Below, piece after piece: positions 25,115 through 34,143 of a stretch of 38,296 nucleotides of DNA; the first letter of the stretch is position 1, and each line of letters begins with the position of its first letter. The notes under the pieces are model-generated. The model was not told the DNA's origin. It worked only from the letters and a program-made list of their open reading frames with translations, and did not search any database. The position numbers and the translations under genes are program-made. Location: positions 74,602-112,897 of the forward strand of contig DUOD01000003.1 in assembly GCA_012838995.1 (NCBI GenBank). Reading direction: 5' to 3'. This stretch comes from Clostridiales bacterium. Lineage in GTDB: Bacteria; Bacillota; Clostridia; DUOD01.

Positions 25115-25143
25115 TTGACAAAAAAAGTTTCAAATGATATTTT
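25115..25143 (+). promoter_or_regulatory. Sigma-A promoter of the heat-shock operon
   Basis: A consensus -35 TTGACA (25115-25120) and a -10 TATTTT (25138-25143) are 17 bases apart. The start point falls near the CIRCE element, so bound HrcA would block initiation. Confidence 0.7.
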
Positions 25144-25153
25144 TAATTATAGA

Positions 25154-25180
25154 TTAGCACTCTATAGAGAAGAGTGCTAA
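25154..25180. promoter_or_regulatory. CIRCE operator (HrcA binding site)
   Basis: TTAGCACTC (25154-25162), a 9-base spacer, then GAGTGCTAA (25172-25180) is a perfect match to the CIRCE consensus. It lies 18 bases before the hrcA start and just after the promoter, where it represses hrcA-grpE-dnaK at normal temperature. Confidence 0.98.
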
Positions 25181-25198
25181 CAATGGGGCGTGATAGTT

Positions 25199-26230
25199 AT
25201 GGAATTGGAAGAAAGAAAACTGAAAATATTGCAGGCCGTGATAGATGACTATATCCGCACCGCCGAACCTGTGGGTTCCAGGACTATTGCCAAGAAATAT
25301 GGTATAGGCATTAGTTCGGCCACCATAAGGAATGAAATGTCCGACCTTGAGGAAATGGGTTATTTGGAACAACCCCATACGTCGGCCGGTAGGGTACCTT
25401 CCGATAAGGCTTATAGGCTGTATGTAGATAAATTAATGAAAGCAACCATGCCCTCCAAGGAACAGATACGGGCTATTAAGGAATATTACGAAAAAAGATT
25501 GGAGGAAATCGAGAAGGTTATTATTCAAACCGCCAAGGTGTTGTCGGATTTAACCAACTATACTTCTTTGGTATTGTCACCCCAGTTGAGTAAAGTGCTT
25601 ATCAAAAAAATACAATTGGCGGCCATAGATAAGGGACTGGCTTTGGTGGTGATAGTTACCAGTGCAGGTATCCTAAAGGACAGCATTATAAAAATACCTG
25701 AAACCGTAGGTCCCGGTGATTTGGAAAAAATTTCGAATATGTTAACCGAGAAGTTACAGGGCCGTACCATAATGGACTCCGGCTCGTTGTTGTCCCAGGT
25801 CATGGAAAACGAGTTTGCAGTCCATCGCGAGCTTGTGCAAAGAATCGTTCGGGAAATAAAAAAATCCGTCCTCGATTCTAAATACAAGGATGTTTACCTA
25901 TGGGGAGCAACCAACATATTTAATTTTCCTGAGTACCATGATATCGTCAAAGCAAAGACCTTTTTGTCAATATTGGAAGAAAAACCGCTGTTATTTGACT
26001 TGATGATGCGCGGTATAGAAAGTGACATCAGCATAACAATCGGAGAAGAAAACAAAATAAAAGAAATAAAGGACTGCAGCATAATTACCGCGACCTATAA
26101 GATAAACGATAAAACCATTGGAACGATTGGGATAATAGGTCCCACCAGGATGCCTTATTCCAATATTGTATCGGTTATCGAATATGTTGAAAAAAAATTA
26201 AGTGATGTATTAACTGAGATGAGTAAATGA
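25199..26230 (+). CDS. hrcA: Heat-inducible transcription repressor HrcA
   Basis: This is the repressor of class I heat-shock genes. The 343-residue protein has an N-terminal winged helix (about 1-75, with ATIRNEMSDLEEMGYLEQPHTSAGRVPSD), a GAF-like middle and a C-terminal dimerisation region (TIGIIGPTRMPYSNIV near 315). It binds the CIRCE element just upstream, so it regulates itself. The ATG at 25199 gives the usual MELEERKLKILQA start, and GGGG at 25185-25188 is a weak ribosome binding site; an in-frame GTG at 25190 is less likely. It heads the chaperone operon. Confidence 0.96.
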   Translation: MELEERKLKILQAVIDDYIRTAEPVGSRTIAKKYGIGISSATIRNEMSDLEEMGYLEQPHTSAGRVPSDKAYRLYVDKLMKATMPSKEQIRAIKEYYEKRLEEIEKVIIQTAKVLSDLTNYTSLVLSPQLSKVLIKKIQLAAIDKGLALVVIVTSAGILKDSIIKIPETVGPGDLEKISNMLTEKLQGRTIMDSGSLLSQVMENEFAVHRELVQRIVREIKKSVLDSKYKDVYLWGATNIFNFPEYHDIVKAKTFLSILEEKPLLFDLMMRGIESDISITIGEENKIKEIKDCSIITATYKINDKTIGTIGIIGPTRMPYSNIVSVIEYVEKKLSDVLTEMSK

Positions 26231-26246
26231 AGGGGCAATGCCCCTT
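26230..26246 (+). other. GC-rich hairpin between hrcA and grpE
   Basis: AAGGGGC (26230-26236) pairs with GCCCCTT (26240-26246) around AAT. It begins at the last base of the hrcA stop and has no T-tract, so it is unlikely to terminate fully. It may act as an mRNA processing or stability element that lowers hrcA relative to dnaK, as seen in other Gram-positive heat-shock operons. Confidence 0.55.
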
Positions 26247-26278
26247 CAAACAATTAAACAAGGTAGGTGATCGTAGAT

Positions 26279-26992
26279 ATGCAATCAAACAATAGGTGGG
26301 ATGGTTCGGCCGGGGATCTTAAAGAGGAGGGGACTGACAACAGTCATAAGGATACTATGAAGAGCTGTGGTGATACGAGTAGCGATCAAAAAGATGAAAG
26401 GATGAAAGTAGCGGGCAACGAACAAAAGGGAGAAAATGGGGGAAAAATCGAAGATAACGAGAAGCAATCTGAGGAAGAAAAACAGCAACCCAAAGATAAA
26501 GAAGGGGATGCTGAAGGCGATAAACAGCAATCAATGGAAGAGCTTTTGATTGCCAAGGAGAAGGAGTTGTCCGAATATATAGATTTATTAAAACGCTTGC
26601 AGGCGGAATTTGACAACTACAGAAAACGAACTTCTCAATCGGTCGCCCAGGCGTACAATGATTCATTGGTGGATGTGGTGGCTGCTTTTTTACCGGTGTT
26701 GGATAACCTGGAAAGGGCTGCTCAGGCTACAGAGGACTATCAAAAGGATGAAGGTAGCATAAGGGAAGGAATAGTAAAGATTTACAAACAGTTTAAAGAT
26801 GTATTGGAAAGCTTAGGTGTAACAGAGATAGAGGCCATGGGATGCCAGTTCGATCCCCAGGTACATAATGCTGTAATGCGGCAGCCCAAATCAGAAGACA
26901 ACCAGGAAAATGAAATCGTCGAAGTGTTTCAAAAGGGATATAAATATAAAGATAGGGTAATTAGACACAGTATGGTTAAGGTAGTCGTATAA
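26279..26992 (+). CDS. grpE: Nucleotide exchange factor GrpE
   Basis: This is the DnaK co-chaperone that releases ADP. The 237 residues are longer than the usual 180-200. The first 90 or so are a low-complexity, charged region rich in Glu, Lys, Asp and Gln. The conserved coiled coil and core follow: LLKRLQAEFDNYRKRT (about 106-121), LPVLDNLERA and the C-terminal beta domain with QFDPQVHNAVM. ATG 26279 is chosen; a GTG four codons earlier (26267) lies in the ribosome binding region. It sits between hrcA and dnaK as expected. Confidence 0.94.
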   Translation: MQSNNRWDGSAGDLKEEGTDNSHKDTMKSCGDTSSDQKDERMKVAGNEQKGENGGKIEDNEKQSEEEKQQPKDKEGDAEGDKQQSMEELLIAKEKELSEYIDLLKRLQAEFDNYRKRTSQSVAQAYNDSLVDVVAAFLPVLDNLERAAQATEDYQKDEGSIREGIVKIYKQFKDVLESLGVTEIEAMGCQFDPQVHNAVMRQPKSEDNQENEIVEVFQKGYKYKDRVIRHSMVKVVV

Positions 26993-27034
26993 TATATTTT
27001 ATTTTTTATACATTTTTCTAAAGGAGGAAACAAA

Positions 27035-28861
27035 ATGGGAAAGGTGATTGGTATAGATCTAGGTACGACAAATTCCTGTGTAGCCGTTATGGAAGGCGGC
27101 GAAGCAGTGGTAATACCCAATGCAGAGGGCGGCAGAACCACTTCGTCGGTGGTGGCCTTCACAAAAACCGGTGAACGATTGGTAGGACAGGTGGCAAAAA
27201 GACAGGCGGTAACAAATCCCGAGAGGACTATTCTATCAATAAAGAGAGACATGGGTTCTGACCGAAGGATAAAGATAGACGACAAGGAATACACTCCCCA
27301 GGAAATATCCGCAATGATACTCCGAAAGCTGAAAGAAGACGCTGAAAGCTACCTGGGCCAAAAGGTAACCAAAGCGGTTATTACCGTACCGGCTTATTTC
27401 AGCGACAGTCAAAGACAGGCCACAAAGGACGCCGGCAGAATAGCAGGGTTAGAGGTTTTGAGAATAATAAACGAACCCACCGCGGCTGCTTTAGCCTATG
27501 GCTTGGATAAGGGTGAAAATCAAAAGATACTGGTATATGATTTGGGCGGTGGAACCTTTGACGTTTCTTTGCTTGAGATAGGTGACGGTGTATTTGAGGT
27601 ACTGGCCACCAGTGGCAATAATAAGCTGGGCGGAGACGATTTCGATCAAAGAATAATCGACTATTTGGCTGATGAGTTTAAAAAGGAAAACGGTATCGAT
27701 TTAAGGGATGACAAAATGGCCCTTCAAAGGTTGAAGGAAGCCGCAGAAAAAGCGAAAATCGAGCTTTCAAGCGTGCTTTCTACAAATATAAATCTTCCCT
27801 TTATTACTGCCGATGCTTCAGGGCCCAAGCATTTAGACATAAATCTTACCAGAGCGAAATTTGAAGAGTTGACTGCCGATTTGGTAGACAAGACAATAGA
27901 ACCCATGAAAAGGGCCTTGGATGACGCCGGTTTGACGGCCGATAAAATCGACAAGGTGATTTTGGTAGGCGGATCCACGAGGATACCGGCGGTACAGGAA
28001 GCCATAAAAAAGGTAACCGGTAAGGAACCCCATAAGGGAATAAACCCCGATGAGTGTGTAGCGTTAGGTGCGGCTATACAGGCCGGGGTATTGGGTGGAG
28101 AAGTAAAAGACGTATTGCTTTTAGACGTAACACCCCTTTCTTTAGGTATCGAAACCTTAGGCGGTGTATTTACAAAGCTGATAGAAAGAAATACAACCAT
28201 ACCTACAAAGAAAAGCCAGATTTTCTCTACTGCCGCCGACGGCCAGACCAGTGTGGAAATCCATGTTCTGCAGGGCGAACGGGAAATGGCGGCCTATAAC
28301 AAGACCCTGGGACGATTCCAACTTACCGGAATTCCTCCCGCACCGAGGGGTGTACCGCAGATAGAAGTTACTTTCGATATTGATGCCAACGGTATAGTCA
28401 ATGTTTCGGCAAAGGATCTTGGCACCGGTAAGGAGCAAAAAATAACCATTACGGCATCCACTAATCTCAGCGAGGAAGAAATAGAAAAAGCCGTGAAAGA
28501 AGCCGAGAAATATGCAGAAGAGGACAAAAAACGTAAAAAGGAAGTAGAAATAAGAAATCAGGCCGATTCCCTGGTATACCAGACCGAAAAAACCATGAAG
28601 GAATTGGGAGACAAAATAGGCGAAGAAGACAAGGCGGCTATTAACAGAGAAATTGACAATGTAAAGAAGGCCTTGGAGGGGCAAGATGTTGATGCCATTT
28701 CAAAGGCGGTGGATGAACTGTCAAAAGTTTCATATAGCGTTTTTGGCAAGGTATACCAGCAGACCGGTCAGCAGGCAGCGGGCAATCCATCCGATGAGGA
28801 AAAGAAGAAAGATGATAATGTGGTAGATGCCGATTATGAAGTGGTGGACGATGACAAGTAA
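27035..28861 (+). CDS. dnaK: Chaperone protein DnaK (Hsp70)
   Basis: This is the ATP-dependent Hsp70 chaperone. The 608 residues begin [17 protein letters not shown] and carry the actin-like ATPase domain (to about 360, with [29 protein letters not shown] and [12 protein letters not shown]). Next come the linker [15 protein letters not shown], the substrate-binding domain, and a C-terminal lid ending in a charged tail, [13 protein letters not shown]. Length is normal for Firmicutes. AAAGGAGG precedes the ATG. A terminator follows at 28911. Confidence 0.98.
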   Translation: MGKVIGIDLGTTNSCVAVMEGGEAVVIPNAEGGRTTSSVVAFTKTGERLVGQVAKRQAVTNPERTILSIKRDMGSDRRIKIDDKEYTPQEISAMILRKLKEDAESYLGQKVTKAVITVPAYFSDSQRQATKDAGRIAGLEVLRIINEPTAAALAYGLDKGENQKILVYDLGGGTFDVSLLEIGDGVFEVLATSGNNKLGGDDFDQRIIDYLADEFKKENGIDLRDDKMALQRLKEAAEKAKIELSSVLSTNINLPFITADASGPKHLDINLTRAKFEELTADLVDKTIEPMKRALDDAGLTADKIDKVILVGGSTRIPAVQEAIKKVTGKEPHKGINPDECVALGAAIQAGVLGGEVKDVLLLDVTPLSLGIETLGGVFTKLIERNTTIPTKKSQIFSTAADGQTSVEIHVLQGEREMAAYNKTLGRFQLTGIPPAPRGVPQIEVTFDIDANGIVNVSAKDLGTGKEQKITITASTNLSEEEIEKAVKEAEKYAEEDKKRKKEVEIRNQADSLVYQTEKTMKELGDKIGEEDKAAINREIDNVKKALEGQDVDAISKAVDELSKVSYSVFGKVYQQTGQQAAGNPSDEEKKKDDNVVDADYEVVDDDK

Positions 28862-28869
28862 AGGGAAGT

Positions 28870-28897
28870 ATAGTATAATAGAAAATATAGTATAATA
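28870..28897 (+). repeat. Two copies of ATAGTATAATA, 17 bases apart
   Basis: ATAGTATAATA occurs at 28870-28880 and again at 28887-28897. Each holds TATAAT. Neither has a good -35 at 16-18 bases, so a dnaJ promoter here is unproven. The repeat lies between the dnaK stop and the terminator. Confidence 0.35.
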
Positions 28898-28910
28898 TTA
28901 GATGGTAAAT

Positions 28911-28942
28911 AAAAAGCCAAAGCCATTGGGCTTTGGCTTTTT
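28911..28942 (+). terminator. Strong terminator between dnaK and dnaJ
   Basis: AAAAAGCCAAAGCC (28911-28924) pairs perfectly with GGCTTTGGCTTTTT (28929-28942) around ATTG. The 14-bp stem ends in five T. It is symmetrical enough to work in both directions and should reduce dnaJ expression relative to dnaK. Confidence 0.92.
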
Positions 28943-28989
28943 AAAAGGATATTGTCCGTTATTTCCATTGCATGGAAGGTGGTGAATGG

Positions 28990-30153
28990 ATGGCTAAAAA
29001 GGATTATTATGAAATATTGGGAGTAGACAGAAACGCATCGGATGAAGAAATTAAAAGGGCATATAGAAAATTGGCCAAGAAGTATCATCCTGATGTTAAT
29101 CCCAACGACAAGGAAGCCGAAGCCAAGTTCAAAGAAATAAATGAAGCCTACGAAGTGCTGGGAGATCCTCAAAAGAGGAAGCAGTATGACCAGTTCGGCC
29201 ATGCATTTAACGGGCAGAACGGATTCGGGGGATTTGAAGGTTTTGAAGGCTTCGAGGGTTTTGGAGGCTTTGAGGGCTTTGGCCAGGGCGGTTTCGGTGA
29301 TATCTTTGACATGTTTTTTGGTGAAGGTTTTAGTTCTACCAGGAGGAGTGCCAATAGACCCCAAAAGGGTGCGGATTTGAGATATAACTTGGAAATTACT
29401 TTTAAAGAAGCCGCCTTTGGGGCAAAAAAAGATATAAACATTTCGCGTTTGGAAGAGTGTCCAAGATGCGGAGGTAACGGTTCTGAACCGGGGCATGATC
29501 CCCAGGTATGTTCTTCATGTAACGGTACCGGTCAAATAAAATATGCTCAATCTACCGCCTTTGGTAGGTTTGTAAATGTAAGGACGTGTAGTAAATGTAA
29601 CGGTGAAGGTAAGGTTGTAACCAACCCATGTACCGAATGCAAAGGCAAGGGTAGGGTGAAAAAGCATAGAAAAATTAGCATAAAGATTCCTGCAGGGATA
29701 GACGACGGCCAAACCATAACCTTAAGAGGAGAGGGGGAAGCCGGATTAAGGGGTGGCTATCCGGGAGATTTACACGTATATATATCGGTACAACCCCACG
29801 AACTGTTTAAACGTAAGGGACAGGATATTTACTGCGACATTCCCATCACCTTTGCGCAAGCATCTTTGGGATGTGAGCTTGAGGTACCCACCTTAAATGG
29901 CAAGGTAAAATATACTATACCTGAGGGTACTCAAAGCGGTACGGTATTCAGATTAAAAGGGAAGGGCATACCCAGTATAAGAGGCTATTCACGGGGAGAT
30001 CAATATGTTAAGGTTAATGTGAAGGTACCTAGAAGATTGAATGAGGAGCAAAAGAAACTTCTTAGAAAATTCGATGAAATGACTCGGGGCAGTGAATATT
30101 ACGAGGAAAAGAAATCATTTTTTGGTAGGATGAAGGATGCATTTGGGGTATAA
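28990..30153 (+). CDS. dnaJ: Chaperone protein DnaJ (Hsp40, type I)
   Basis: This co-chaperone stimulates DnaK ATPase activity and binds unfolded proteins. The 387 residues have a J domain (1-70, with YHPDVNP), a Gly/Phe region (about 72-110) dominated by repeated GFEGFEGF-type units, four zinc motifs ([32 protein letters not shown], about 155-225) and C-terminal peptide-binding domains. The ATG at 28990 follows GAAGGTGGTGA and gives the usual [12 protein letters not shown]. It begins after the dnaK terminator and leads into prmA. Confidence 0.97.
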   Translation: MAKKDYYEILGVDRNASDEEIKRAYRKLAKKYHPDVNPNDKEAEAKFKEINEAYEVLGDPQKRKQYDQFGHAFNGQNGFGGFEGFEGFEGFGGFEGFGQGGFGDIFDMFFGEGFSSTRRSANRPQKGADLRYNLEITFKEAAFGAKKDINISRLEECPRCGGNGSEPGHDPQVCSSCNGTGQIKYAQSTAFGRFVNVRTCSKCNGEGKVVTNPCTECKGKGRVKKHRKISIKIPAGIDDGQTITLRGEGEAGLRGGYPGDLHVYISVQPHELFKRKGQDIYCDIPITFAQASLGCELEVPTLNGKVKYTIPEGTQSGTVFRLKGKGIPSIRGYSRGDQYVKVNVKVPRRLNEEQKKLLRKFDEMTRGSEYYEEKKSFFGRMKDAFGV

Positions 30154-30193
30154 TACGGTATACCCCTAAAAAAATTAATGGAGATTGATAACC

Positions 30194-31144
30194 ATGGATT
30201 GGGTAGAAATTACGGTAAAAACCACCAGCCAGGCAGTGGAAGCCGTAGCTGACTTATTTTACCGAGTGGGTGCCGGCGGCGTTGTCATCGAGGATCCCGA
30301 TGATATATATGCATACCAAAAGGAAGTTGATGACTGGGATTATATTGACCCCAGTCTCTTTGACTACCTGGAGGATGCGGTACTGGTTAAGGGATATTTT
30401 CAAGACGATCAGCACCTTTATGATAGGGTTAAGTATATAAAGGAAGGTATTGACAACCTGCCTTCCTATGGTTTGGATAAGGGTGCAGGCAGCGTTACAA
30501 TGACAAGAATAAAGGAAGAGGACTGGGCCAATTCATGGAAGCAATATTATAAACCCACTAGGGTAGGCAATAATATAGTAATAAAACCGTCATGGGAACG
30601 GTACCACCCCGACGATGATGAAATAATAATAGAAATTGATCCCGGTGCAGCCTTTGGCACAGGCACCCATGAAACTACCATCATGTCCATGGAACTTATC
30701 GAAAAGTACGTTTCACCGGGTAAAACCGCGGTGGATGTGGGCTGCGGTACGGGAATTCTGGCCATAACGGCAGCTAAACTTGGCTGCAGGGAAGTTGTGG
30801 GAATAGATAAGGATGATTTAGCCGTTAAAGTGGCCAGGAAAAATGTTTCGATTAACGGTGTGCAGGACAGGGTGACGATAAAACATGGAGACCTATTGGA
30901 TGGCATCAGCTCGTCCTGGGATATGATAATTGCCAATATTGTGGCCGATGTTATAATAGACATGATGCCCCAGGTTAAGCCCTTGACAAATCCGGGGGGA
31001 ATACTCATAGTTTCCGGTATAATAAAGGATAGGCAGCAGGAAGCGGTAAAGGCTGTTCAACAGGCGGGTTTTAATATTTCGGATATATATATTAAGGGCG
31101 AATGGGTGGCATTGGCGGGCATTTACCAGGATAGGGATGAATAG
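30194..31144 (+). CDS. prmA: Ribosomal protein L11 methyltransferase
   Basis: This SAM-dependent enzyme trimethylates ribosomal protein L11. The 316 residues begin MDWVEITVKTTSQAVEAVAD and contain the signature FGTGTHETT (about 155-163), the SAM motif VDVGCGTGILAITAAKLG (about 181-198), GIDKDD and NIVADVI. The start is ATG 30194, 10 bases after GGAG; a TTG at 30185 lies too close to that site. It follows dnaJ and is followed by rsmE after 2 bases, a classic Firmicutes order. Confidence 0.95.
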   Translation: MDWVEITVKTTSQAVEAVADLFYRVGAGGVVIEDPDDIYAYQKEVDDWDYIDPSLFDYLEDAVLVKGYFQDDQHLYDRVKYIKEGIDNLPSYGLDKGAGSVTMTRIKEEDWANSWKQYYKPTRVGNNIVIKPSWERYHPDDDEIIIEIDPGAAFGTGTHETTIMSMELIEKYVSPGKTAVDVGCGTGILAITAAKLGCREVVGIDKDDLAVKVARKNVSINGVQDRVTIKHGDLLDGISSSWDMIIANIVADVIIDMMPQVKPLTNPGGILIVSGIIKDRQQEAVKAVQQAGFNISDIYIKGEWVALAGIYQDRDE

Positions 31145-31146
31145 GG

Positions 31147-31896
31147 ATGCATAATTTTTATGTGGATAGGGATCAAATAAAGGATGACCTTGTTTTTATA
31201 AGGGGACAGGATGTACAACATATAAAAAAAGTACTCCGTTTGGGACCGAAGGATATTATTTATGTCCGGGATAACAGCGGCCTGCGATATGAGGTGTGTA
31301 TTGAGTCCATAAACAAACATGAAGTTAAGGGTAAGATATTGGAAGGCAAAAAAGTTGACGTAGAGCCTAAGGTGAAGGTTACCCTTTACCAGGGTATACC
31401 CAAGGGTTCCAAGATGGATACCATAGTACAAAAGTGGGTAGAACTGGGCGGCCATTCCATAGTACCCGTTGTTTGCCAAAGGACGGTGGTAAGGTTACAA
31501 TCCGAACACGACTGGGAAAAAAAACGAAAGCGTTGGTATAGGATATCCGAAGAGGCTTCCAAACAATGCGGAAGGGGGATAATTCCCCGGGTGGACAGTC
31601 CGTGTAATTTTGCCCGGGCTTTGGATCTGGCAAAGGGCAATCAATTAAACATTTTACCCTGGGAGCTGGAAAAACACAGGAGTATAAAAGCACTTATTGA
31701 TGATATAGATAAAGACATAAATACCATTGGAGTTTTTGTAGGACCCGAAGGAGGATTCGACAGCAGTGAGATACAACTTGCCATTGAGAAGGGCTTGTCA
31801 CCCATAACCTTGGGGCCGCGTATACTGAGAACTGAAACCGTAGGGTTGTGTTTGCTTTCAATTATTATGTTCCAGTGGGGACAGCTAGGAGGTTAA
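31147..31896 (+). CDS. rsmE: 16S rRNA (uracil-1498-N3)-methyltransferase
   Basis: This SPOUT-class methyltransferase modifies U1498 of 16S rRNA. The 249-residue protein has an N-terminal PUA-like domain (to about 70) and a knotted SAM domain with the motifs GVFVGPEGGFDSSE (about 193-206) and LGPRILRTETV (about 220-230). Length is normal. It is two bases after prmA and four before mtaB, so these are one transcript. Confidence 0.94.
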   Translation: MHNFYVDRDQIKDDLVFIRGQDVQHIKKVLRLGPKDIIYVRDNSGLRYEVCIESINKHEVKGKILEGKKVDVEPKVKVTLYQGIPKGSKMDTIVQKWVELGGHSIVPVVCQRTVVRLQSEHDWEKKRKRWYRISEEASKQCGRGIIPRVDSPCNFARALDLAKGNQLNILPWELEKHRSIKALIDDIDKDINTIGVFVGPEGGFDSSEIQLAIEKGLSPITLGPRILRTETVGLCLLSIIMFQWGQLGG

Positions 31897-31900
31897 GTTT

Positions 31901-33205
31901 TTGCAAAAGGTGGCCTTTTATACCTTGGGTTGCAAGGTCAACCAATACGATACTCAATCCATGTTGGAACTGTTTAAACAGGCGGGATATGAAATAGTAC
32001 CGTTTAATAGTTTGGCGGACGTTTATGTTATAAATACATGTACCGTGACCAATTTAAGCGATAGAAAATCCAGGCAGATGATAAGACGGGCCCGGAAAAG
32101 GAATCCCAAAGCCATTATTGCCGTGGTGGGATGTTATGCCCAAAGGGCTCCGGAAGAGATATTATCCATAGAAGGCGTTAGCCTAGTGATAGGAACCAGA
32201 GATCGTCATAAGATCGTCCGGTTGGTAGAAAACTTTAAGCAGACCGGGGAGCCCTTAAACTGGGTGAGGGATATAATGGAGCAGGAAGATTTTGAAGAGC
32301 TGCCCATCCGGGCATATGAAGGGCGTACCAGGGCTTTTATTAAGCTGCAGGATGGTTGTAACCAATATTGCAGCTATTGTATAATTCCCTATGCCCGGGG
32401 AAATGTAAGAAGCAGGGCAAGAGAGGACATAATAAGTGAGGTCAATAGACTGGCCAATCTGGGTTTTAAAGAAGTGGTTCTTACGGGAATACATATAGCC
32501 TCTTATGGTTTAGACTTGGAAAACGTTACGCTATTGGATATAATAAAAGATATCCATGGCGTTGACGGCATTAAACGTATAAGGCTGAGTTCTCTTGAAC
32601 CCACTTTATTAACCGATGATTTTATTTCAAGCATAAAGCAACTTCCCAAGGTGTGCAGACATTTTCATATATCATTACAAAGCGGGTGCGATAATACCTT
32701 AAAGCGGATGAACAGAAAGTATAATACCCATCTATACCGCAGGATAGTAAATAATTTAAGACAGGCCATTCCCCAAGTGTCCATTACTACCGATGTGATG
32801 GTAGGCTTTCCGGGTGAGACCGAACAGGACTTCATTGACAGCTATAATTTTATACGGGAGATAGGTTTTAGTAAGTTGCATGTATTCAAATACTCTCCAA
32901 GGGAAGGCACTCCGGCCGCCGGATTCAAGGATCAGGTAAGCAATGCGGAAAAGGAAAGGCGTAGTTTGCATTTGATAAAACTTGGCCGGCTTATGGAGAG
33001 AAATTATATAATGGGCTTTTTAGACCAAAAAGCCGAAGTATTGTTTGAGCAGCCGGTAGATACCATGCCCGGTTATTTGGAAGGTTATACCGACACCTAT
33101 ATAAAGGTTGTTTGTAATATAGGGGAAGAATATATAGGGCAGTTGGTTGAAGTGCTGTTAGAGGACATCAAAGGTGATTATGTTTTGGGCCGGCCTATTA
33201 TATAA
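31901..33205 (+). CDS. mtaB: tRNA t6A37 methylthiotransferase MtaB
   Basis: This radical SAM enzyme converts t6A to ms2t6A at position 37 of certain tRNAs. The 434 residues have an N-terminal cluster domain with C11 (LGCKVNQYD), C47 (NTCTVT) and C78 (GCYAQR), a radical SAM motif with C153, C157 and C160 (CNQYCSYC), and a C-terminal TRAM domain. KVNQYDTQ separates MtaB from MiaB and RimO. The start is TTG, 8 bases after AGGAGG. It ends the dnaJ-prmA-rsmE run. Confidence 0.93.
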   Translation: MQKVAFYTLGCKVNQYDTQSMLELFKQAGYEIVPFNSLADVYVINTCTVTNLSDRKSRQMIRRARKRNPKAIIAVVGCYAQRAPEEILSIEGVSLVIGTRDRHKIVRLVENFKQTGEPLNWVRDIMEQEDFEELPIRAYEGRTRAFIKLQDGCNQYCSYCIIPYARGNVRSRAREDIISEVNRLANLGFKEVVLTGIHIASYGLDLENVTLLDIIKDIHGVDGIKRIRLSSLEPTLLTDDFISSIKQLPKVCRHFHISLQSGCDNTLKRMNRKYNTHLYRRIVNNLRQAIPQVSITTDVMVGFPGETEQDFIDSYNFIREIGFSKLHVFKYSPREGTPAAGFKDQVSNAEKERRSLHLIKLGRLMERNYIMGFLDQKAEVLFEQPVDTMPGYLEGYTDTYIKVVCNIGEEYIGQLVEVLLEDIKGDYVLGRPII

Positions 33206-33240
33206 TTATAATAATCAATGCATGGAAGGGAGGATAAAAC

Positions 33241-33585
33241 ATGTCCGACTGTATATTTTGCAACATCGTAAAAGGGAATGTACCGTCCCAGATCGAGTTC
33301 GAAGACGATAAGATAATGGTCTTTAAGGATATCAATCCCCAAGCCCCCGTTCACCTCCTATTGATACCCAAAAAGCATTTCGATTCCTTGCTGGAAGTGG
33401 ATTCGGAGGACAGCGATATCATTGGCCATATATATATGGTGGCAAAGAAGATTGCAGAGCAACAGGGTTTTAACAAAGACGGCTTTAGAATCGTTATGAA
33501 CTGCGGTCGAGACGGAGGGCAGACAGTACAACATATTCATTTCCATCTACTGGCAGGAAGAAACCTCCAATGGCCACCCGGCTGA
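33241..33585 (+). CDS. HIT-family nucleotide-binding protein (HinT-like)
   Basis: This 114-residue HIT protein is probably a purine nucleoside phosphoramidase of the HinT branch. The catalytic motif is QHIHFHLL (H98, H100, H102). Zinc-binding C4 and C7 in DCIFCNIV mark the N terminus. It follows mtaB by 35 bases with AAGGGAGG upstream of the ATG and is probably part of the same transcript. It precedes rpsU, an order seen in many clostridia. Confidence 0.93.
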   Translation: MSDCIFCNIVKGNVPSQIEFEDDKIMVFKDINPQAPVHLLLIPKKHFDSLLEVDSEDSDIIGHIYMVAKKIAEQQGFNKDGFRIVMNCGRDGGQTVQHIHFHLLAGRNLQWPPG

Positions 33586-33615
33586 TGACGTAAGCCTGTT
33601 TGGAATTTGTGCAAC

Positions 33616-33645
33616 TTGACATAGCGAAAATTAGTAAGCTATAAT
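33616..33645 (+). promoter_or_regulatory. Strong sigma-A promoter for rpsU
   Basis: Both boxes are exact consensus: TTGACA (33616-33621) and TATAAT (33640-33645), with an 18-base spacer. The leader to the rpsU start would be about 90 bases. This is the strongest promoter in the window. Confidence 0.88.
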
Positions 33646-33684
33646 ATAGTATGTGCTATGTTAAAGCATTCCCAATTTGGACAG

Positions 33685-33725
33685 ACTAGCTTTCTAAGCG
33701 GTGCTTGATGCACAATGTCGCTAGT
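33685..33725 (+). promoter_or_regulatory. Possible structured leader of rpsU
   Basis: ACTAGC (33685-33690) can pair with GCTAGT (33720-33725), closing a loop that holds a smaller hairpin GTGC-TTGAT-GCAC (33701-33713). The outer stem ends one base before the ribosome binding site GGAGGGAGGG (33727 on), so folding could affect translation. The pairing is short and unproven. Confidence 0.4.
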
Positions 33726-33741
33726 GGAGGGAGGGAAAGAT

Positions 33742-33915
33742 GTGTCAGTTATAAGAGTCGGGGAAAATGAAAGTTTGGATAGTGCTCTTAGAAGATTTAA
33801 AAAAATGTGTGCTAAATCGGGGGTATTATCTGAAATCAGACGAAGGGAACACTATGAAAAGCCCAGTGTGAAGCGTAAAAAGAAGGCGGAGGCGGCAAGG
33901 AAGAGAAGACATTAA
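33742..33915 (+). CDS. rpsU: 30S ribosomal protein S21
   Basis: This small basic ribosomal protein of the 30S subunit is needed for translation initiation in many bacteria. It is 57 residues, with [20 protein letters not shown] at the start and the basic tail [14 protein letters not shown], the normal length. The start is GTG 33742, after GGAGGGAGGG; the ATG at 33715 lies upstream of that site and within the leader. It has its own promoter and a terminator, so it is mainly a single-gene unit. Confidence 0.95.
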   Translation: MSVIRVGENESLDSALRRFKKMCAKSGVLSEIRRREHYEKPSVKRKKKAEAARKRRH

Positions 33916-33973
33916 TACACCTTTGCCAAGCAAATATCGAAAAAAGGTCCGGGTAGTCCCGGATTGATATTAT

Positions 33974-34018
33974 AAATATGAGCAATTACCCAAAAATCGG
34001 GTAATTGCTCATATTTTT
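33974..34018 (+). terminator. Strong terminator after rpsU
   Basis: AAATATGAGCAATTACCC (33974-33991) pairs perfectly with GGGTAATTGCTCATATTT (33999-34016), 18 bp with a 7-base loop, ending in a T run. A smaller hairpin TCCGGG-TAGT-CCCGGA lies just before it (33948-33963). Two hairpins in a row fit a highly expressed gene. Confidence 0.93.
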
Positions 34019-34143
34019 CCAAAAATGCCAAAAAGTAATTGTGGGTGCAGCAATAATTAATGGTCATATTCACCCTATATACATTCTTTTTATAGTATAA
34101 TATACATATTACATAATATTTACGTAAATTCTGGGGTGGGTCC

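Noticed and set aside
28157-28684. A 175-codon minus-strand frame inside dnaK
   Set aside because: It is antisense to conserved DnaK sequence, with no motif of its own.
29221-29300. Short repeats (GGxTTTGAxGGxTT) as a DNA repeat element
   Set aside because: They encode the Gly/Phe region of DnaJ and reflect protein composition, not an independent repeat.
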